Source: Clostridium sp. CAG:575
GTDB taxonomy: Bacteria > Bacillota > Clostridia > TANB77 > CAG-508
Reading direction: 5' to 3'
DNA length: 13,797 bases
NCBI GenBank assembly: GCA_000435535.1
Contig: FR884547.1
Span: 4,953 to 18,749 of the forward strand
A model generated the notes under the pieces. That model saw only the letters and a list, made by a program, of their open reading frames with translations, made no database searches and was not told the DNA's origin. Shown piece after piece: positions 1 through 7,346 of this stretch (positions within the stretch are counted from its first letter, which is position 1; the number at the start of each line of letters is the position of its first letter). The position numbers and the translations under genes are program-made.

Positions 1-30
1 GTTTCGTTCCTTTTTTCCGTTCCTTTTGTT

Positions 31-1080
31 CTATTCTTCATCTTTTCTATCAAATTGACCTAAAAATCTAACATCATTTGTATATAAATATCTCATATCT
101 GTAATACCATATCTAAACATAGCAAGTCTGTCAATTCCAGTTCCAAAAGCAAAACCTCCATATTGTTCAGGATCATATCCATTCATTTTTAATACATTTG
201 GATGAACTATTCCTGCTCCTAAAACTTCTATCCATCCAGTTTGCTTACATAAATTACAGCCTTTTCCTCCACATTTAAAACATGTAACATCAACTTCATA
301 AGATGGTTCTGTAAATGGAAAATAACTTGGTCTGAATCTTAAATCCAAATTTGCTCCTATTATTTTTCTAACAAATACTTCTAATGTTCCTTTTAAATCT
401 GCTAATGATACATTCCTTTCCTTTTTGTCTATAACTAATCCCTCTATTTGATTAAATTGATGTGAATGTGTTGCATCATCTTCTCTTCTATATGTTTTTC
501 CTGCTGTAATCATTCTTATTGGTGTTTTTTCTGTATTTGCCATCATTGTTCTAGCTTGAACAGCAGATGTTTGTGTTCTTAATAAGTATTCATCTGTTAT
601 ATAAAAACTATCTTGCATATCTCTTGCTGGATGACCTTTTGGTAGGTTTAATCTTTCAAAGCAATATTCATCATTTTCTAGCTCTGGGCCTGTTACAACA
701 TCATATCCCATAGATACAAATAAATCTTCTATATCTTCTATTATTCTATTTACTGGGTGAATACTTCCTCTTTTCATTTTTGTACTTGGAAGTGTTATAT
801 CTATTTTTTCAGCCTCTAGTTTCTTGTTTAATTCCTCTTGCTCAAATTTAGTTTCTTTTTCTTCTATTAAATTTTCTAATACAGCTTTTGCCTCATTAAC
901 AAGTCCTCCAATAATTGGTCTTTCTTCTGGGCTTAATGAACCCAGTCCTCTTAATACTGCTGTTAATTCGCCTTTTTTTCCTAAGTATTTTACTCTTAAA
1001 TCATTTAGTTCTTTTAAATCTTTTGCTTCTTCAATTTGTTTTATTGAAGTTTGCTTAATTTGTTCAATTTGTTCTTTCAT
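31..1080 (-). CDS. pheS: Phenylalanine--tRNA ligase alpha subunit
   Basis: Catalytic alpha subunit of the cytosolic (alpha-beta)2 class II synthetase that charges tRNA-Phe. The 349-aa length is normal. A coiled-coil N-terminal arm (about residues 1-95) is followed by the class II core: [13 protein letters not shown] (149-161), [10 protein letters not shown] (166-175), motif 2 TAGKTYRRE (192-200), FNQIEG (209-214), [10 protein letters not shown] (256-265) and motif 3 [13 protein letters not shown] (309-321). Four cysteines at 267, 270, 275 and 278 form a CxxC-x4-CxxC knuckle just before [10 protein letters not shown] recall this as common in clostridial PheS. The ATG follows AAGGAG with suitable spacing. 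The gene has its own promoter and a T-box leader. The 30 bases after the stop contain AAAGGAAC-type sites, so pheT probably begins just outside the window. Confidence 0.98.
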   Translation of the reverse strand: MKEQIEQIKQTSIKQIEEAKDLKELNDLRVKYLGKKGELTAVLRGLGSLSPEERPIIGGLVNEAKAVLENLIEEKETKFEQEELNKKLEAEKIDITLPSTKMKRGSIHPVNRIIEDIEDLFVSMGYDVVTGPELENDEYCFERLNLPKGHPARDMQDSFYITDEYLLRTQTSAVQARTMMANTEKTPIRMITAGKTYRREDDATHSHQFNQIEGLVIDKKERNVSLADLKGTLEVFVRKIIGANLDLRFRPSYFPFTEPSYEVDVTCFKCGGKGCNLCKQTGWIEVLGAGIVHPNVLKMNGYDPEQYGGFAFGTGIDRLAMFRYGITDMRYLYTNDVRFLGQFDRKDEE

Positions 1081-1107
1081 TTTTCAAAACTCCTTTCTTA
1101 TGTCCAA

Positions 1108-1151
1108 GAACAAATCTGAAAAAATCAAAGATTTTTTCAGTAAATTTGTTC
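1108..1151. repeat. Long hairpin (19 bp, one bulge) just upstream of the pheS ribosome site
   Basis: CTGAAAAAATC (1116-1126) pairs with GATTTTTTCAG (1130-1140) around a 3-nt loop, and GAACAAAT (1108-1115) pairs with ATTTGTTC (1144-1151). Only a TAA bulge on one side interrupts the 19-bp stem. A second short inverted repeat, TTCGC-GT-GCGAA (1149-1160), shares its edge, so the two hairpins cannot form fully together. They lie within about 80 nt of the pheS start. Possible roles are a second attenuator, an RNA-processing or stability element, or a small repeat insertion. Confidence 0.65.
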
Positions 1152-1200
1152 GCGTGCGAAAATTCATAAAATAAATTTTCTGTACATTATAATTTTGTAT

Positions 1201-1228
1201 CTTATGAAAGTTACATTACTTTCATAAG
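1201..1228. repeat. Perfect 10-bp inverted repeat downstream of the T-box terminator
   Basis: CTTATGAAAG (1201-1210) and CTTTCATAAG (1219-1228) are perfect complements around an 8-nt centre. On the pheS strand the repeat sits between the T-box terminator and the gene. A perfect TATAAT lies 9 bp further downstream (1191-1186), so the repeat covers the place where a -35 would be. It could be an RNA hairpin in the leader, or an operator over a second, T-box-independent pheS promoter. The structure is seen directly; both roles are inferred. Confidence 0.6.
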
Positions 1229-1233
1229 ATATA

Positions 1234-1276
1234 AAAAATCCACTTCTATCCCATATATAGGACGAAATGGATTTTT
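1234..1276 (-). terminator. T-box intrinsic terminator
   Basis: On the minus strand AAAAATCCA (1276-1268) pairs with TGGATTTTT (1242-1234), with inner pairs TTC/GAA and TCC/GGA closed by a 7-8 nt loop. The 3' arm runs into a U tract. Its 5' arm directly abuts the T-box sequence, so it competes with the antiterminator. Confidence 0.9.
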
Positions 1277-1560
1277 CCGTGGTACCACCTATTTTTATTA
1301 ATTTTTTCTTTATATTTTTTATATAAAGTATTTATTAACCTCATTATAGTTTTAACGGTTCAACCGCTTCTTTCTAATATTATTAATTTTTATTGCATAT
1401 TATTTGATTTTTTATCATTATTCATTAATATTTTTCAAAAGAAGTCCGAAAAAGTGAAATTTCTATACATTCATTATTTAATATCTCTCAGCCTTGGATA
1501 TTTTCTCTTTTAATAATTTTTAATATATATACTTTGCTTTTTCTTAGGATTTGATTTTAT
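1235..1560 (-). promoter_or_regulatory. T-box leader controlling pheS, UUC (Phe) specifier
   Basis: A T-box senses uncharged tRNA and switches between terminator and antiterminator. On the minus strand the hallmark T-box sequence AGGTGGTACCACGG lies at 1277-1290, directly before the terminator. At the 5' end I can draw Stem I by hand. Its base pairs TCC+GAAAAAG (1549-1547 and 1543-1537) with CTTTTTC+GGA (1454-1448 and 1447-1445). An AGTA (1533-1530) faces the specifier side, and the codon directly 5' of the pairing strand is UUC followed by A (1458-1456), the Phe specifier expected for pheS. A GGCTGAGAG distal-loop-like sequence closes with ATATC/GATAT around 1481-1500. A small CGGTT/AACCG hairpin near 1357-1371 may be Stem III. 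The promoter at 1568-1596 puts the transcript start near 1560, at the foot of Stem I. Confidence 0.95.
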
Positions 1561-1567
1561 ATGTTAT

Positions 1568-1596
1568 ATGTTAACATATTTTTATTTTTATTACAA
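1568..1596 (-). promoter_or_regulatory. Promoter of the pheS T-box transcript
   Basis: On the minus strand TTGTAA (1596-1591) is followed after exactly 17 bp by TAACAT (1573-1568). This places the start near 1560, where Stem I begins. The -10 lies in a 12-bp palindrome TATGTTAACATA (1567-1578). The match to consensus is moderate; the position supports it. Confidence 0.6.
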
Positions 1597-1617
1597 GTGT
1601 TTTTTCATTTTTCACAA

Positions 1618-1977
1618 TTATATTGGTGAATATTTTTTAGTTTCTTTATATCTTCCATACACCTTTGTTTCTATTACAGCTTTTTTCTCTTCCTTTTTAT
1701 TTTCTTTTAATTTAACTTTTTTATTTTTGATTTTCTTTATTACAGCTATCTTATTATTTATAAATTCTAATGTTGCAACATAAATTCCATATTCATTTAA
1801 ACTTATATTTATTTGTGCTTCTTTCTTAGGAAATTCTAATTTTTCCTTTTGCATATTTTCTAAAACTTCTAATTCATTATATTCATTAGAATCAAAATAA
1901 TATTCTATACATTTTACTTGTTTATTCATTTCATTCAACATCCTTAAAATTTTGTATTTACTAAAATTTAATTTCAC
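1618..1977 (-). CDS. Small lysine/glutamate-rich protein of unknown function
   Basis: I do not recognise this protein. It has up to 119 residues, with no signal peptide and no membrane segment. A strand-rich middle (INISLNEYGIYVATLEF, about residues 56-72) is followed by a very basic Lys/Glu tract (about 76-100). The start is uncertain. The longest frame begins with GTG at 1977, but the promoter at 1985-2013 would start transcription at about 1978, which would make that GTG leaderless. Met13 (1941) or Met17 (1929) are alternatives; AAGG at 1945-1942 lies 0 and 12 nt upstream of them, so neither is ideal. The gene is divergent from the membrane-protein gene at 2101 and lies upstream of the pheS promoter. 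No clear terminator follows it. Confidence 0.65.
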   Translation of the reverse strand: MKLNFSKYKILRMLNEMNKQVKCIEYYFDSNEYNELEVLENMQKEKLEFPKKEAQINISLNEYGIYVATLEFINNKIAVIKKIKNKKVKLKENKKEEKKAVIETKVYGRYKETKKYSPI

Positions 1978-1984
1978 CTCTTAT

Positions 1985-2013
1985 ATATTAACATAATTTT
2001 GATGATTTTGCAA
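1985..2013 (-). promoter_or_regulatory. Promoter of the small unknown gene
   Basis: On the minus strand TTGCAA (2013-2008), a 17-bp spacer, then TAATAT (1990-1985). The predicted start is near 1978, which argues against the upstream GTG as the used start codon. Confidence 0.6.
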
Positions 2014-2034
2014 ATTAATTTTCTTATATTTTAA

Positions 2035-2063
2035 TTGACAAAATTTTATTTAAGTTATATTAT
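2035..2063 (+). promoter_or_regulatory. Sigma-A promoter of the bactofilin-like membrane protein gene
   Basis: A perfect TTGACA (2035-2040), a 17-bp spacer, then TATTAT (2058-2063, 5 of 6). A strong ribosome site AAAAGGAGGA and the ATG at 2101 follow. The short 5' leader shows no obvious structure. Confidence 0.85.
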
Positions 2064-2100
2064 TTGTGTATATTAATAAATTTTAAAAGGAGGATTTTTT

Positions 2101-3432
2101 ATGTTAAAAAACAAATCAAAAATCGTTGTTGTTTTCCTTATTATACTTCTTTTAATTTCTGCAACTACTGTTTTTGCAAGTAATGAAGTATCAGAAGCAA
2201 ATGAAAACGATATAGCACTTATTTCTGCTGATAATGCAACAGATACAACGCCAATTGCAGATGGCAATACTTCTACACCAGAAGAAAACTCTAATTATAA
2301 AAAATCAGATGTATATCTATTTGGTGATACTGTTTCTGTTGATTATATAGTAGATGGAAATCTTTTTATTTGTGCAAATAAAGTTTACATCAATTCTCAA
2401 ATTGGTGGTGATGCCTTTATTATGGCAAAAGAAATTGTAATTGATTCAAAAGGTTATGTTTTCTCTAATCTATTTGCACTTTCTGATTCATTAGATATTC
2501 GTGGTGTTGTATATGATTTATATTCATGTGCTAATACTATTGCAATCTCTGGTGGATATGTTTATAGAGATGCAAGAATCTCTTGTAGTACTTTAAATAT
2601 AAATGGTATAGTTGGAAGAAATGCTTTTGTTAATTCACCATCTATAAACTTCAACACAGATTCTGCAAATAATGGTATTATTTATGGAAATTTAGATTAT
2701 TCTACAAAATCTGAAATTTCTATACCAGATGGTGTTGTTTCTGGAACAGTTACTTTCACACAAGAAAATTCATCTGAAAAAACAACTGGTACTATAATTT
2801 CAGAAAATCTTGTTAGCTTAGGTGGTTTCCTTGCATTTGTATTATTAGTATGGTTAGTATGTTCTTGGCTTGCACCAAAATTCTTAGATTATACTAATAA
2901 TTATGTTGGTAAACAATCTTTAAAGGTATTTGGTATTGGATTACTTACTTTAGTTGCTATTCCTGTTTCATGTATTATACTAATTTTATTACAATTAACA
3001 GCTAGTTTCTCACTATGTCTTTTAGCTTTATATATTCTTACTTTAGTTGTTGCAAATTCAATTTTTGTTATAACAGCTAATAAATACTTGTGTACAAAGT
3101 TAAAAATTAATGGTTTTGCCGGAACTTTTGGTATGTTAATTGTTTCTGGAATTATTTTATGGGTAATTATTAATTTACCATATGTTGGTGGATTTATTAA
3201 TTTCATCATGACTGTTTTAGGATTAGGTATTTTAGTTTCTTACTTATTACCTAACCATAGTAGCAAAAAAAGTTCTGAAAAAGAATCTGAATTAAATGTT
3301 GAAAATAAAGATAAAATTACATTTAAAAATATAAAATCAGATAAAAAAGATGAACTAAAAGAAGAAATAAAAAAAGAAGTTGATACTTCTAAAGAGTCTG
3401 AAAAAAACGAAGAAAACAATGAAAATAAATAA
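2101..3432 (+). CDS. Secreted bactofilin-like beta-helix domain fused to a five-segment membrane region
   Basis: Residues 1-26 look like a Sec signal peptide (Lys-rich start, hydrophobic 8-20, A-x-A-like TVFA before SNEV). A Ser/Thr/Asn-rich linker runs to about 67. Residues 68-220 hold short repeated strands (DTVSVDYIVDGNLFICANKVYINSQIGGDAF, then NTIAISGGYVYRDARI, LNINGIVGRNAFV). This is the pattern of polymer-forming/bactofilin-type beta-helices. Five membrane segments follow, at about 237-256, 275-297, 300-325, 341-360 and 363-383, then a charged Lys/Glu tail (385-443). With a cleaved signal peptide the helix would be outside and the tail in the cytoplasm. I know of this general architecture in clostridial genomes but not of a proven role; surface scaffolding is a guess. 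It is transcribed alone from its own promoter and ends at a strong terminator. Confidence 0.85.
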   Translation: MLKNKSKIVVVFLIILLLISATTVFASNEVSEANENDIALISADNATDTTPIADGNTSTPEENSNYKKSDVYLFGDTVSVDYIVDGNLFICANKVYINSQIGGDAFIMAKEIVIDSKGYVFSNLFALSDSLDIRGVVYDLYSCANTIAISGGYVYRDARISCSTLNINGIVGRNAFVNSPSINFNTDSANNGIIYGNLDYSTKSEISIPDGVVSGTVTFTQENSSEKTTGTIISENLVSLGGFLAFVLLVWLVCSWLAPKFLDYTNNYVGKQSLKVFGIGLLTLVAIPVSCIILILLQLTASFSLCLLALYILTLVVANSIFVITANKYLCTKLKINGFAGTFGMLIVSGIILWVIINLPYVGGFINFIMTVLGLGILVSYLLPNHSSKKSSEKESELNVENKDKITFKNIKSDKKDELKEEIKKEVDTSKESEKNEENNENK

Positions 3433-3462
3433 AATTACAAATCTTATATTAATTTTATACAG

Positions 3463-3495
3463 AAAATCCAACAATCACATGATTGCTGGATTTTT
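3463..3495. terminator. Bidirectional terminator between convergent genes
   Basis: AAAATCCA-A-CAATCA (3463-3477) pairs with TGATTG-C-TGGATTTT (3480-3495), with one A/C mismatch and a 2-nt loop. A T-rich tract follows on the plus strand, and TTTTCTGT follows on the minus strand. It serves the membrane-protein gene and probably also the rpe end of the minus-strand operon. Confidence 0.85.
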
Positions 3496-3520
3496 ATTTT
3501 TTATATATCAAAATTTCTCC

Positions 3521-3547
3521 AATCTTCTATATTTAATTTAGAAGATT
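3521..3547 (-). terminator. Hairpin downstream of rpe, possible weak terminator
   Basis: AATCTTCTA (3521-3529) and TAGAAGATT (3539-3547) form a perfect 9-bp stem with a 9-nt loop, 17 nt after the rpe stop. No U tract follows on the minus strand, so termination here is doubtful. It may protect the mRNA 3' end. Confidence 0.4.
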
Positions 3548-3564
3548 ATTCATATTTACTCTTA

Positions 3565-4224
3565 TTATCTTCTCAATTCATCTATAATAGTTTTATAATC
3601 CTTTGCAATTAATATAGCCGTTCCAGAAACTAAAATATTTGCTCCTGCATTTTTTACATCATCAGCTGTTTTTAAATTTATCCCTCCATCTGCCTCTATA
3701 TCAATTTCTATGTTATTTTCTTCAATATATTTTTTTAACTTTGAAATTTTTACTACCATATCTGTTAAAAGTGTTTGTCCACCCTTTCCTGGTTCTACTG
3801 TCATAACTAAACATACATGTATATATGGTAAAAATTCAAATATTTCTGATACATCTGTTTCTGGTTTTATACTTATTCCAACCTTACAATGATTATCTTT
3901 TATAAGATTTATCATTTCAAAAACTTCTTCTTTGTTTTTGCATGCTTCATAATGAAATGTTATTATATTTGGCTCTACTGCTATAAAATCTTCTATTCCT
4001 TTTTTTACATCTTCTACCATTAAGTGAATATCTAATGGAATATTTGATATTCTTCTTATATATGATGCATTTGATAGCATTTGCTTATATGTATTTTTTT
4101 CTACAAATTTTCCATCCATTACATCTATGTGTATGTAATCAGTTTTTGCTGCTTCCAATCCTAAAAAAGTTTTTGATTCTTCTCCCTTTTTTGTTGAAAG
4201 TATTGATGTTGAAATCTCTACCAT
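3565..4224 (-). CDS. rpe: Ribulose-phosphate 3-epimerase, divergent
   Basis: Interconverts ribulose 5-phosphate and xylulose 5-phosphate in the cytosolic pentose phosphate pathway. The 219-aa TIM barrel keeps the metal/catalytic set: H32 and D34 in YIHIDVMDG, H67 in DIHLMVED, and D179 in IEADGGIN. The phosphate-loop region reads VEPGKGGQ (143-150) where most Rpe have NPGFGGQ, and the N-terminal LSADF signature is replaced by ILSTKKGEE. It is therefore a divergent member, and activity on a related sugar phosphate cannot be excluded. Only 2 nt separate its ATG from the ispH stop, and its ribosome site AAGGAGGAAT lies inside the last codons of ispH, which indicates translational coupling. It is the last gene of the operon. 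Confidence 0.88.
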   Translation of the reverse strand: MVEISTSILSTKKGEESKTFLGLEAAKTDYIHIDVMDGKFVEKNTYKQMLSNASYIRRISNIPLDIHLMVEDVKKGIEDFIAVEPNIITFHYEACKNKEEVFEMINLIKDNHCKVGISIKPETDVSEIFEFLPYIHVCLVMTVEPGKGGQTLLTDMVVKISKLKKYIEENNIEIDIEADGGINLKTADDVKNAGANILVSGTAILIAKDYKTIIDELRR

Positions 4225-4226
4225 TT

Positions 4227-5081
4227 TTATTCCTCCTTGATTTTTTCTACCACTTCATTGATGCTTTCTTGTGGTGTTGAAGCACCTGCCATGATTCCTA
4301 CTTTTTCAAATTGTTTTATTTCATCAATATTTATTTCTTCTTTTGTTTCTATACATATTGAATTTTCGCAATTCTTTTTTGCAATTTCATATAGTTTTTT
4401 GGTGTTAGAACTATTTTTTCCTCCAATTATAATCATGTAATTAACTTTTTTTGATAGTTCCTCTGTTTCTTTTTGTCTCAATTCAGTTGCTTGACAAATT
4501 GTATTTTTTATTATTAGCTCTACATCTTTTTTAGTTTCATTTCTAATTATTTCTTCTATAATATAAAATTTTTCTAAACTATATGTTGTCTGTGAAATTA
4601 CCAATAATTTTTTTAATCCACTTTTTTCAAATTTTTCTAATTCTTTTAATGCTTCTTCTTCATTTTCAATAATTGAACTATTTTTACCACAATAGCTAAT
4701 TGTTCCTATATTTTCTGGGTGTTTTTTGCTTCCCAATAAAAATATGTAATATCCTTGTTTTGCATATTCCTCTGCAATTTCGTGTATTTTTAAAACTTTT
4801 GGACATGTTAAATCTATTATTTTTATATCTTTTGTTTCTGCTTTTTTCATAGTTTCTTTTGGTACCCCATGTGCCCTAATAATAACCTTATTTGTTGCTT
4901 GTTCTATTTTATCTATAATGTTCATTCCAGCTTTTTCTAACTTTTCTATTACCTGTTTATTATGGACTAGCTCCCCTAAACAATCTATTCTTTTATTTTT
5001 ATCTAATTCTTTTTTTGTTTCTTCTACTGCTCTTTTTACTCCATAACAAAAACCTGCTGTTTTTCCAATTTCAATTTTCAT
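4227..5081 (-). CDS. ispH: 4-hydroxy-3-methylbut-2-enyl diphosphate reductase
   Basis: Final MEP-pathway enzyme: an iron-sulfur reductase giving isopentenyl and dimethylallyl diphosphate. The 284-aa length is typical of the stand-alone bacterial form; there is no S1 fusion. The cluster cysteines are C12 (GFCYGVKRA), C93 (LTCPKV) and C196 (TICQAT). Substrate residues are H40 (LVHN), H71 (RAHGV), H121-E123 (KHPENIG), and N223/S225 with S268 near the end (ASTPQESI). It starts 22 nt after ispG. The AAAGGA site is about 11 nt from the ATG, slightly far. It works directly on the ispG product, so the pair is a functional unit. Confidence 0.97.
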   Translation of the reverse strand: MKIEIGKTAGFCYGVKRAVEETKKELDKNKRIDCLGELVHNKQVIEKLEKAGMNIIDKIEQATNKVIIRAHGVPKETMKKAETKDIKIIDLTCPKVLKIHEIAEEYAKQGYYIFLLGSKKHPENIGTISYCGKNSSIIENEEEALKELEKFEKSGLKKLLVISQTTYSLEKFYIIEEIIRNETKKDVELIIKNTICQATELRQKETEELSKKVNYMIIIGGKNSSNTKKLYEIAKKNCENSICIETKEEINIDEIKQFEKVGIMAGASTPQESINEVVEKIKEE

Positions 5082-5103
5082 TTTGGCTTCATTCCTTTTA
5101 TTA

Positions 5104-6162
5104 TTAATTTACCATTTTCAATATTTCTTTTTTTAACTCTTCTACAATTTCATCTTGTGGAATTTTTCTTATAATTTCGCCTTTTTTAAATAAAAGTCCC
5201 TCTTTTATTCCTCCAGCAATTCCTATATCTGCTTCTCTGGCTTCTCCTGGTCCGTTTACTGCACATCCCATAACAGCAACTTTAATATTTGATTGTATTG
5301 TTTGCAAAAACTCTTCTATTTCTTTTGCAATTGGAATTAAGTCTATTTGTGTTCTTCCACATGTAGGACACGCAATTAATGTTGGACTTGTACTATATAA
5401 ATTGCAATCTTTTAAAATTTCTTTTGCAACTTTAATTTCTTTTATTGGGTCATCAGAAAGTGATACTCTAACTGTATCTCCTATTCCTTGTCTTAATAAA
5501 TATCCTAATCCTATACTTGATTTTATTGTACCACTAAACTCTGTTCCTGCTTCTGTAATTCCTAAATGCAGTGGGCAATCAAACATTTCTGAAGCCTTTT
5601 CATATGCTTTTATACACAAGTCTAAATCTGATGCTTTTAATGATATAGCATAATTTTTAAAGTCTAATCTATCTAATATATCTGTATGTCTTTTTGCACT
5701 TTCAACCATTGCTTCTGCTGTTGGACTTCCACCGTATTTTTCTAATAAATCTTTTTCTAAAGAACCTGCATTTACACCAATTCTAATTGGTATATTTTTT
5801 TCTTTACATTTTTCTACTACAGCCCTTACTTTTTCTTCTGAACCGATATTTCCTGGGTTTATTCTTATTTTGTCTACCCCTGACTCAATTGCTTCTAATG
5901 CTATTTTATAATCAAAATGAATATCTGCTACAATTGGTATATTTATTTTTTCTTTTATTTGTTTTATTGCTTTTGCATCTTCCAAATCTAAACATGCAAC
6001 TCTAATAATTTCACAACCTGCTCTTTCAAGTTCATTTATTTGTTGTATAGTTTCTTCAATATTTTTTGTTTTGGTATTACACATAGATTGAATTACAACT
6101 CTATTTTGTCCTCCTATTTGTACATTTCCAACCATTATTTTTCTAGTGTTTTCTCTTTTCAT
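5104..6162 (-). CDS. ispG: 4-hydroxy-3-methylbut-2-en-1-yl diphosphate synthase
   Basis: Also called GcpE. This 4Fe-4S enzyme makes HMBPP from the cyclodiphosphate MEcPP in the next-to-last MEP step. The 352-aa length matches the short bacterial form. The N-terminal TIM barrel starts with [17 protein letters not shown], and [10 protein letters not shown] is at 78-86. The C-terminal cluster domain has C265 and C268 ([12 protein letters not shown]), C300 ([12 protein letters not shown]) and the ligand-region E307. The ATG follows a GGGGT site. It lies 51 nt after rsgA and 22 nt before ispH. This places both terminal MEP steps in one transcript with the isoprenoid-dependent wall in mind, though that link is inferred. 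Confidence 0.97.
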   Translation of the reverse strand: MKRENTRKIMVGNVQIGGQNRVVIQSMCNTKTKNIEETIQQINELERAGCEIIRVACLDLEDAKAIKQIKEKINIPIVADIHFDYKIALEAIESGVDKIRINPGNIGSEEKVRAVVEKCKEKNIPIRIGVNAGSLEKDLLEKYGGSPTAEAMVESAKRHTDILDRLDFKNYAISLKASDLDLCIKAYEKASEMFDCPLHLGITEAGTEFSGTIKSSIGLGYLLRQGIGDTVRVSLSDDPIKEIKVAKEILKDCNLYSTSPTLIACPTCGRTQIDLIPIAKEIEEFLQTIQSNIKVAVMGCAVNGPGEAREADIGIAGGIKEGLLFKKGEIIRKIPQDEIVEELKKEILKMVN

Positions 6163-6213
6163 TTTTTACCCCTAATACTAAAATTTATTTTTTAAACTTA
6201 ACTTTTTTTACTT

Positions 6214-7095
6214 TTAATACTTAAATTTATCCTTTTCTTTTAATTCTTCATATATTTTGCAATATCTTTGATATCTTCCTTGACTTATTTCATTTTGTTC
6301 AACTGCTTTTTTTATGCCACAGTTTTGTTCTTTTATATGTGTACAACCTATAAACTCGCAATTTTCTATATATTGTACAAATTCTTTAAAGTATTTTTCT
6401 AAATCTTGATAGTTAATTTCAGATATATCAAATGTTGCAAATCCTGGTGTATCTGCTAAATATGTGTTCTCATCTATTTCATACAATTTTACTGATGTTG
6501 TTGTATTTTTTCCTTTTTTATTCTTTTTGCTGATTTCTCCTTCTTCTGTTAATTCTTTTTGAAAGATTGCATTTATTAAAGTTGATTTTCCAACTCCGGA
6601 ATTTCCAGAAAAAGCATTTACATTGTTCTTTAAATATTTTTTTAATTCATCTATTCCTATCAAGTTTTTTGCTTGTGTTTTTATTACTGTATATCCTATT
6701 TTTTTATATACTTTTTCTATTTCTTCAAAATCGTGTTTTTTATCTAAATCTACTTTATTTAATACTATAATTGGTTTTATTTTTAGAAATTCTGCAAATG
6801 CTAATTGCTTATCTAATAATAGTAAATCTGGTTTTGGGTCTTTACTTGAAACGACTAATATTATTTGTGTTAAATTACTCATTTTAGGTCTTTTTATATA
6901 ATTTTCTCTATCATATATTTTTTCTATTACTGCTTTTTTATTTTCTTCATCAAGTATTGATATTTCTATTTTGTCTCCTACAACTGGTGCTATTTCTTCT
7001 TTTTTTAATTTTCCTCTTGGTGTTGCTTCATACATTGCTTTTTCTGTTTTTATTTTATATAAGTTTGATTTGTTCTCTATTATTATTCCTTGCAT
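6214..7095 (-). CDS. rsgA: Small ribosomal subunit biogenesis GTPase RsgA
   Basis: A circularly permuted GTPase that matures the 30S subunit. The order is as expected: N-terminal OB fold (1-70), G4 NKVD (113-116), G1 GNSGVGKS (164-171), G3 DTPGF (215-219), then the zinc site C246-C251-H253-C259 and a C-terminal helix. The 293-aa length is typical. The frame is open to 7158, but the upstream part overlaps the DUF2442 gene. AGAGGAGA sits directly before the ATG at 7095 (MQGIIIENKS), so I chose that start. It begins 10 nt after the DUF2442 stop. RsgA is classically found beside prpC-pknB; here the two are separated by a terminator and two inserted genes. Confidence 0.96.
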   Translation of the reverse strand: MQGIIIENKSNLYKIKTEKAMYEATPRGKLKKEEIAPVVGDKIEISILDEENKKAVIEKIYDRENYIKRPKMSNLTQIILVVSSKDPKPDLLLLDKQLAFAEFLKIKPIIVLNKVDLDKKHDFEEIEKVYKKIGYTVIKTQAKNLIGIDELKKYLKNNVNAFSGNSGVGKSTLINAIFQKELTEEGEISKKNKKGKNTTTSVKLYEIDENTYLADTPGFATFDISEINYQDLEKYFKEFVQYIENCEFIGCTHIKEQNCGIKKAVEQNEISQGRYQRYCKIYEELKEKDKFKY

Positions 7096-7105
7096 TATCT
7101 CTCCT

Positions 7106-7342
7106 CTAAATTTTTTTACTATTGTTATATAATTCGTCCGGACATATATCTGCTCCATTATTCCATTGTATTGATAATCCTTCTACTCTAACTTTTTTGA
7201 ATTCATTTTTATCTTGTAATTTTTTAAACAATTCAAATTTAAAATATGGCTTGACATCAAATATCCTTCTTTCACTATTATCAAATAATATCTCTAACTC
7301 ATAATTGTCAAGAATTTTTACTTCTATAGCTTTAGGTCTCAT
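7106..7342 (-). CDS. DUF2442 family protein
   Basis: 78 aa, recognisable by the family C-terminal signature IQWNNGADICPDELY and the N-terminal strand pattern IEVKILDNYELEILFDNSERRIFDVKPYF. No enzymatic motif is visible. It starts 4 nt after the DUF4160 stop, with its GGAG ribosome site in the last DUF4160 codon (coupled). DUF2442 and DUF4160 genes are often neighbours and have been suggested as a toxin-antitoxin-like pair. I recall this as a prediction, not a proven activity. By analogy this protein could be either the partner or a DNA-binding antitoxin. Confidence 0.85.
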   Translation of the reverse strand: MRPKAIEVKILDNYELEILFDNSERRIFDVKPYFKFELFKKLQDKNEFKKVRVEGLSIQWNNGADICPDELYNNSKKI

Positions 7343-7346
7343 TTTA

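Noticed and set aside
5078..5092. Four-codon upstream frame (MKPK) whose stop overlaps the ispH start as ATGA
   Set aside because: The frame is real, but the AAAGGA site directly abuts its ATG with no spacing, so it is unlikely to be translated; probably chance.
7096..7158. Longer rsgA start at 7158
   Set aside because: It overlaps the DUF2442 coding end and lacks a good ribosome site, while AGAGGAGA directly precedes the ATG at 7095 and the protein then begins like other RsgA.
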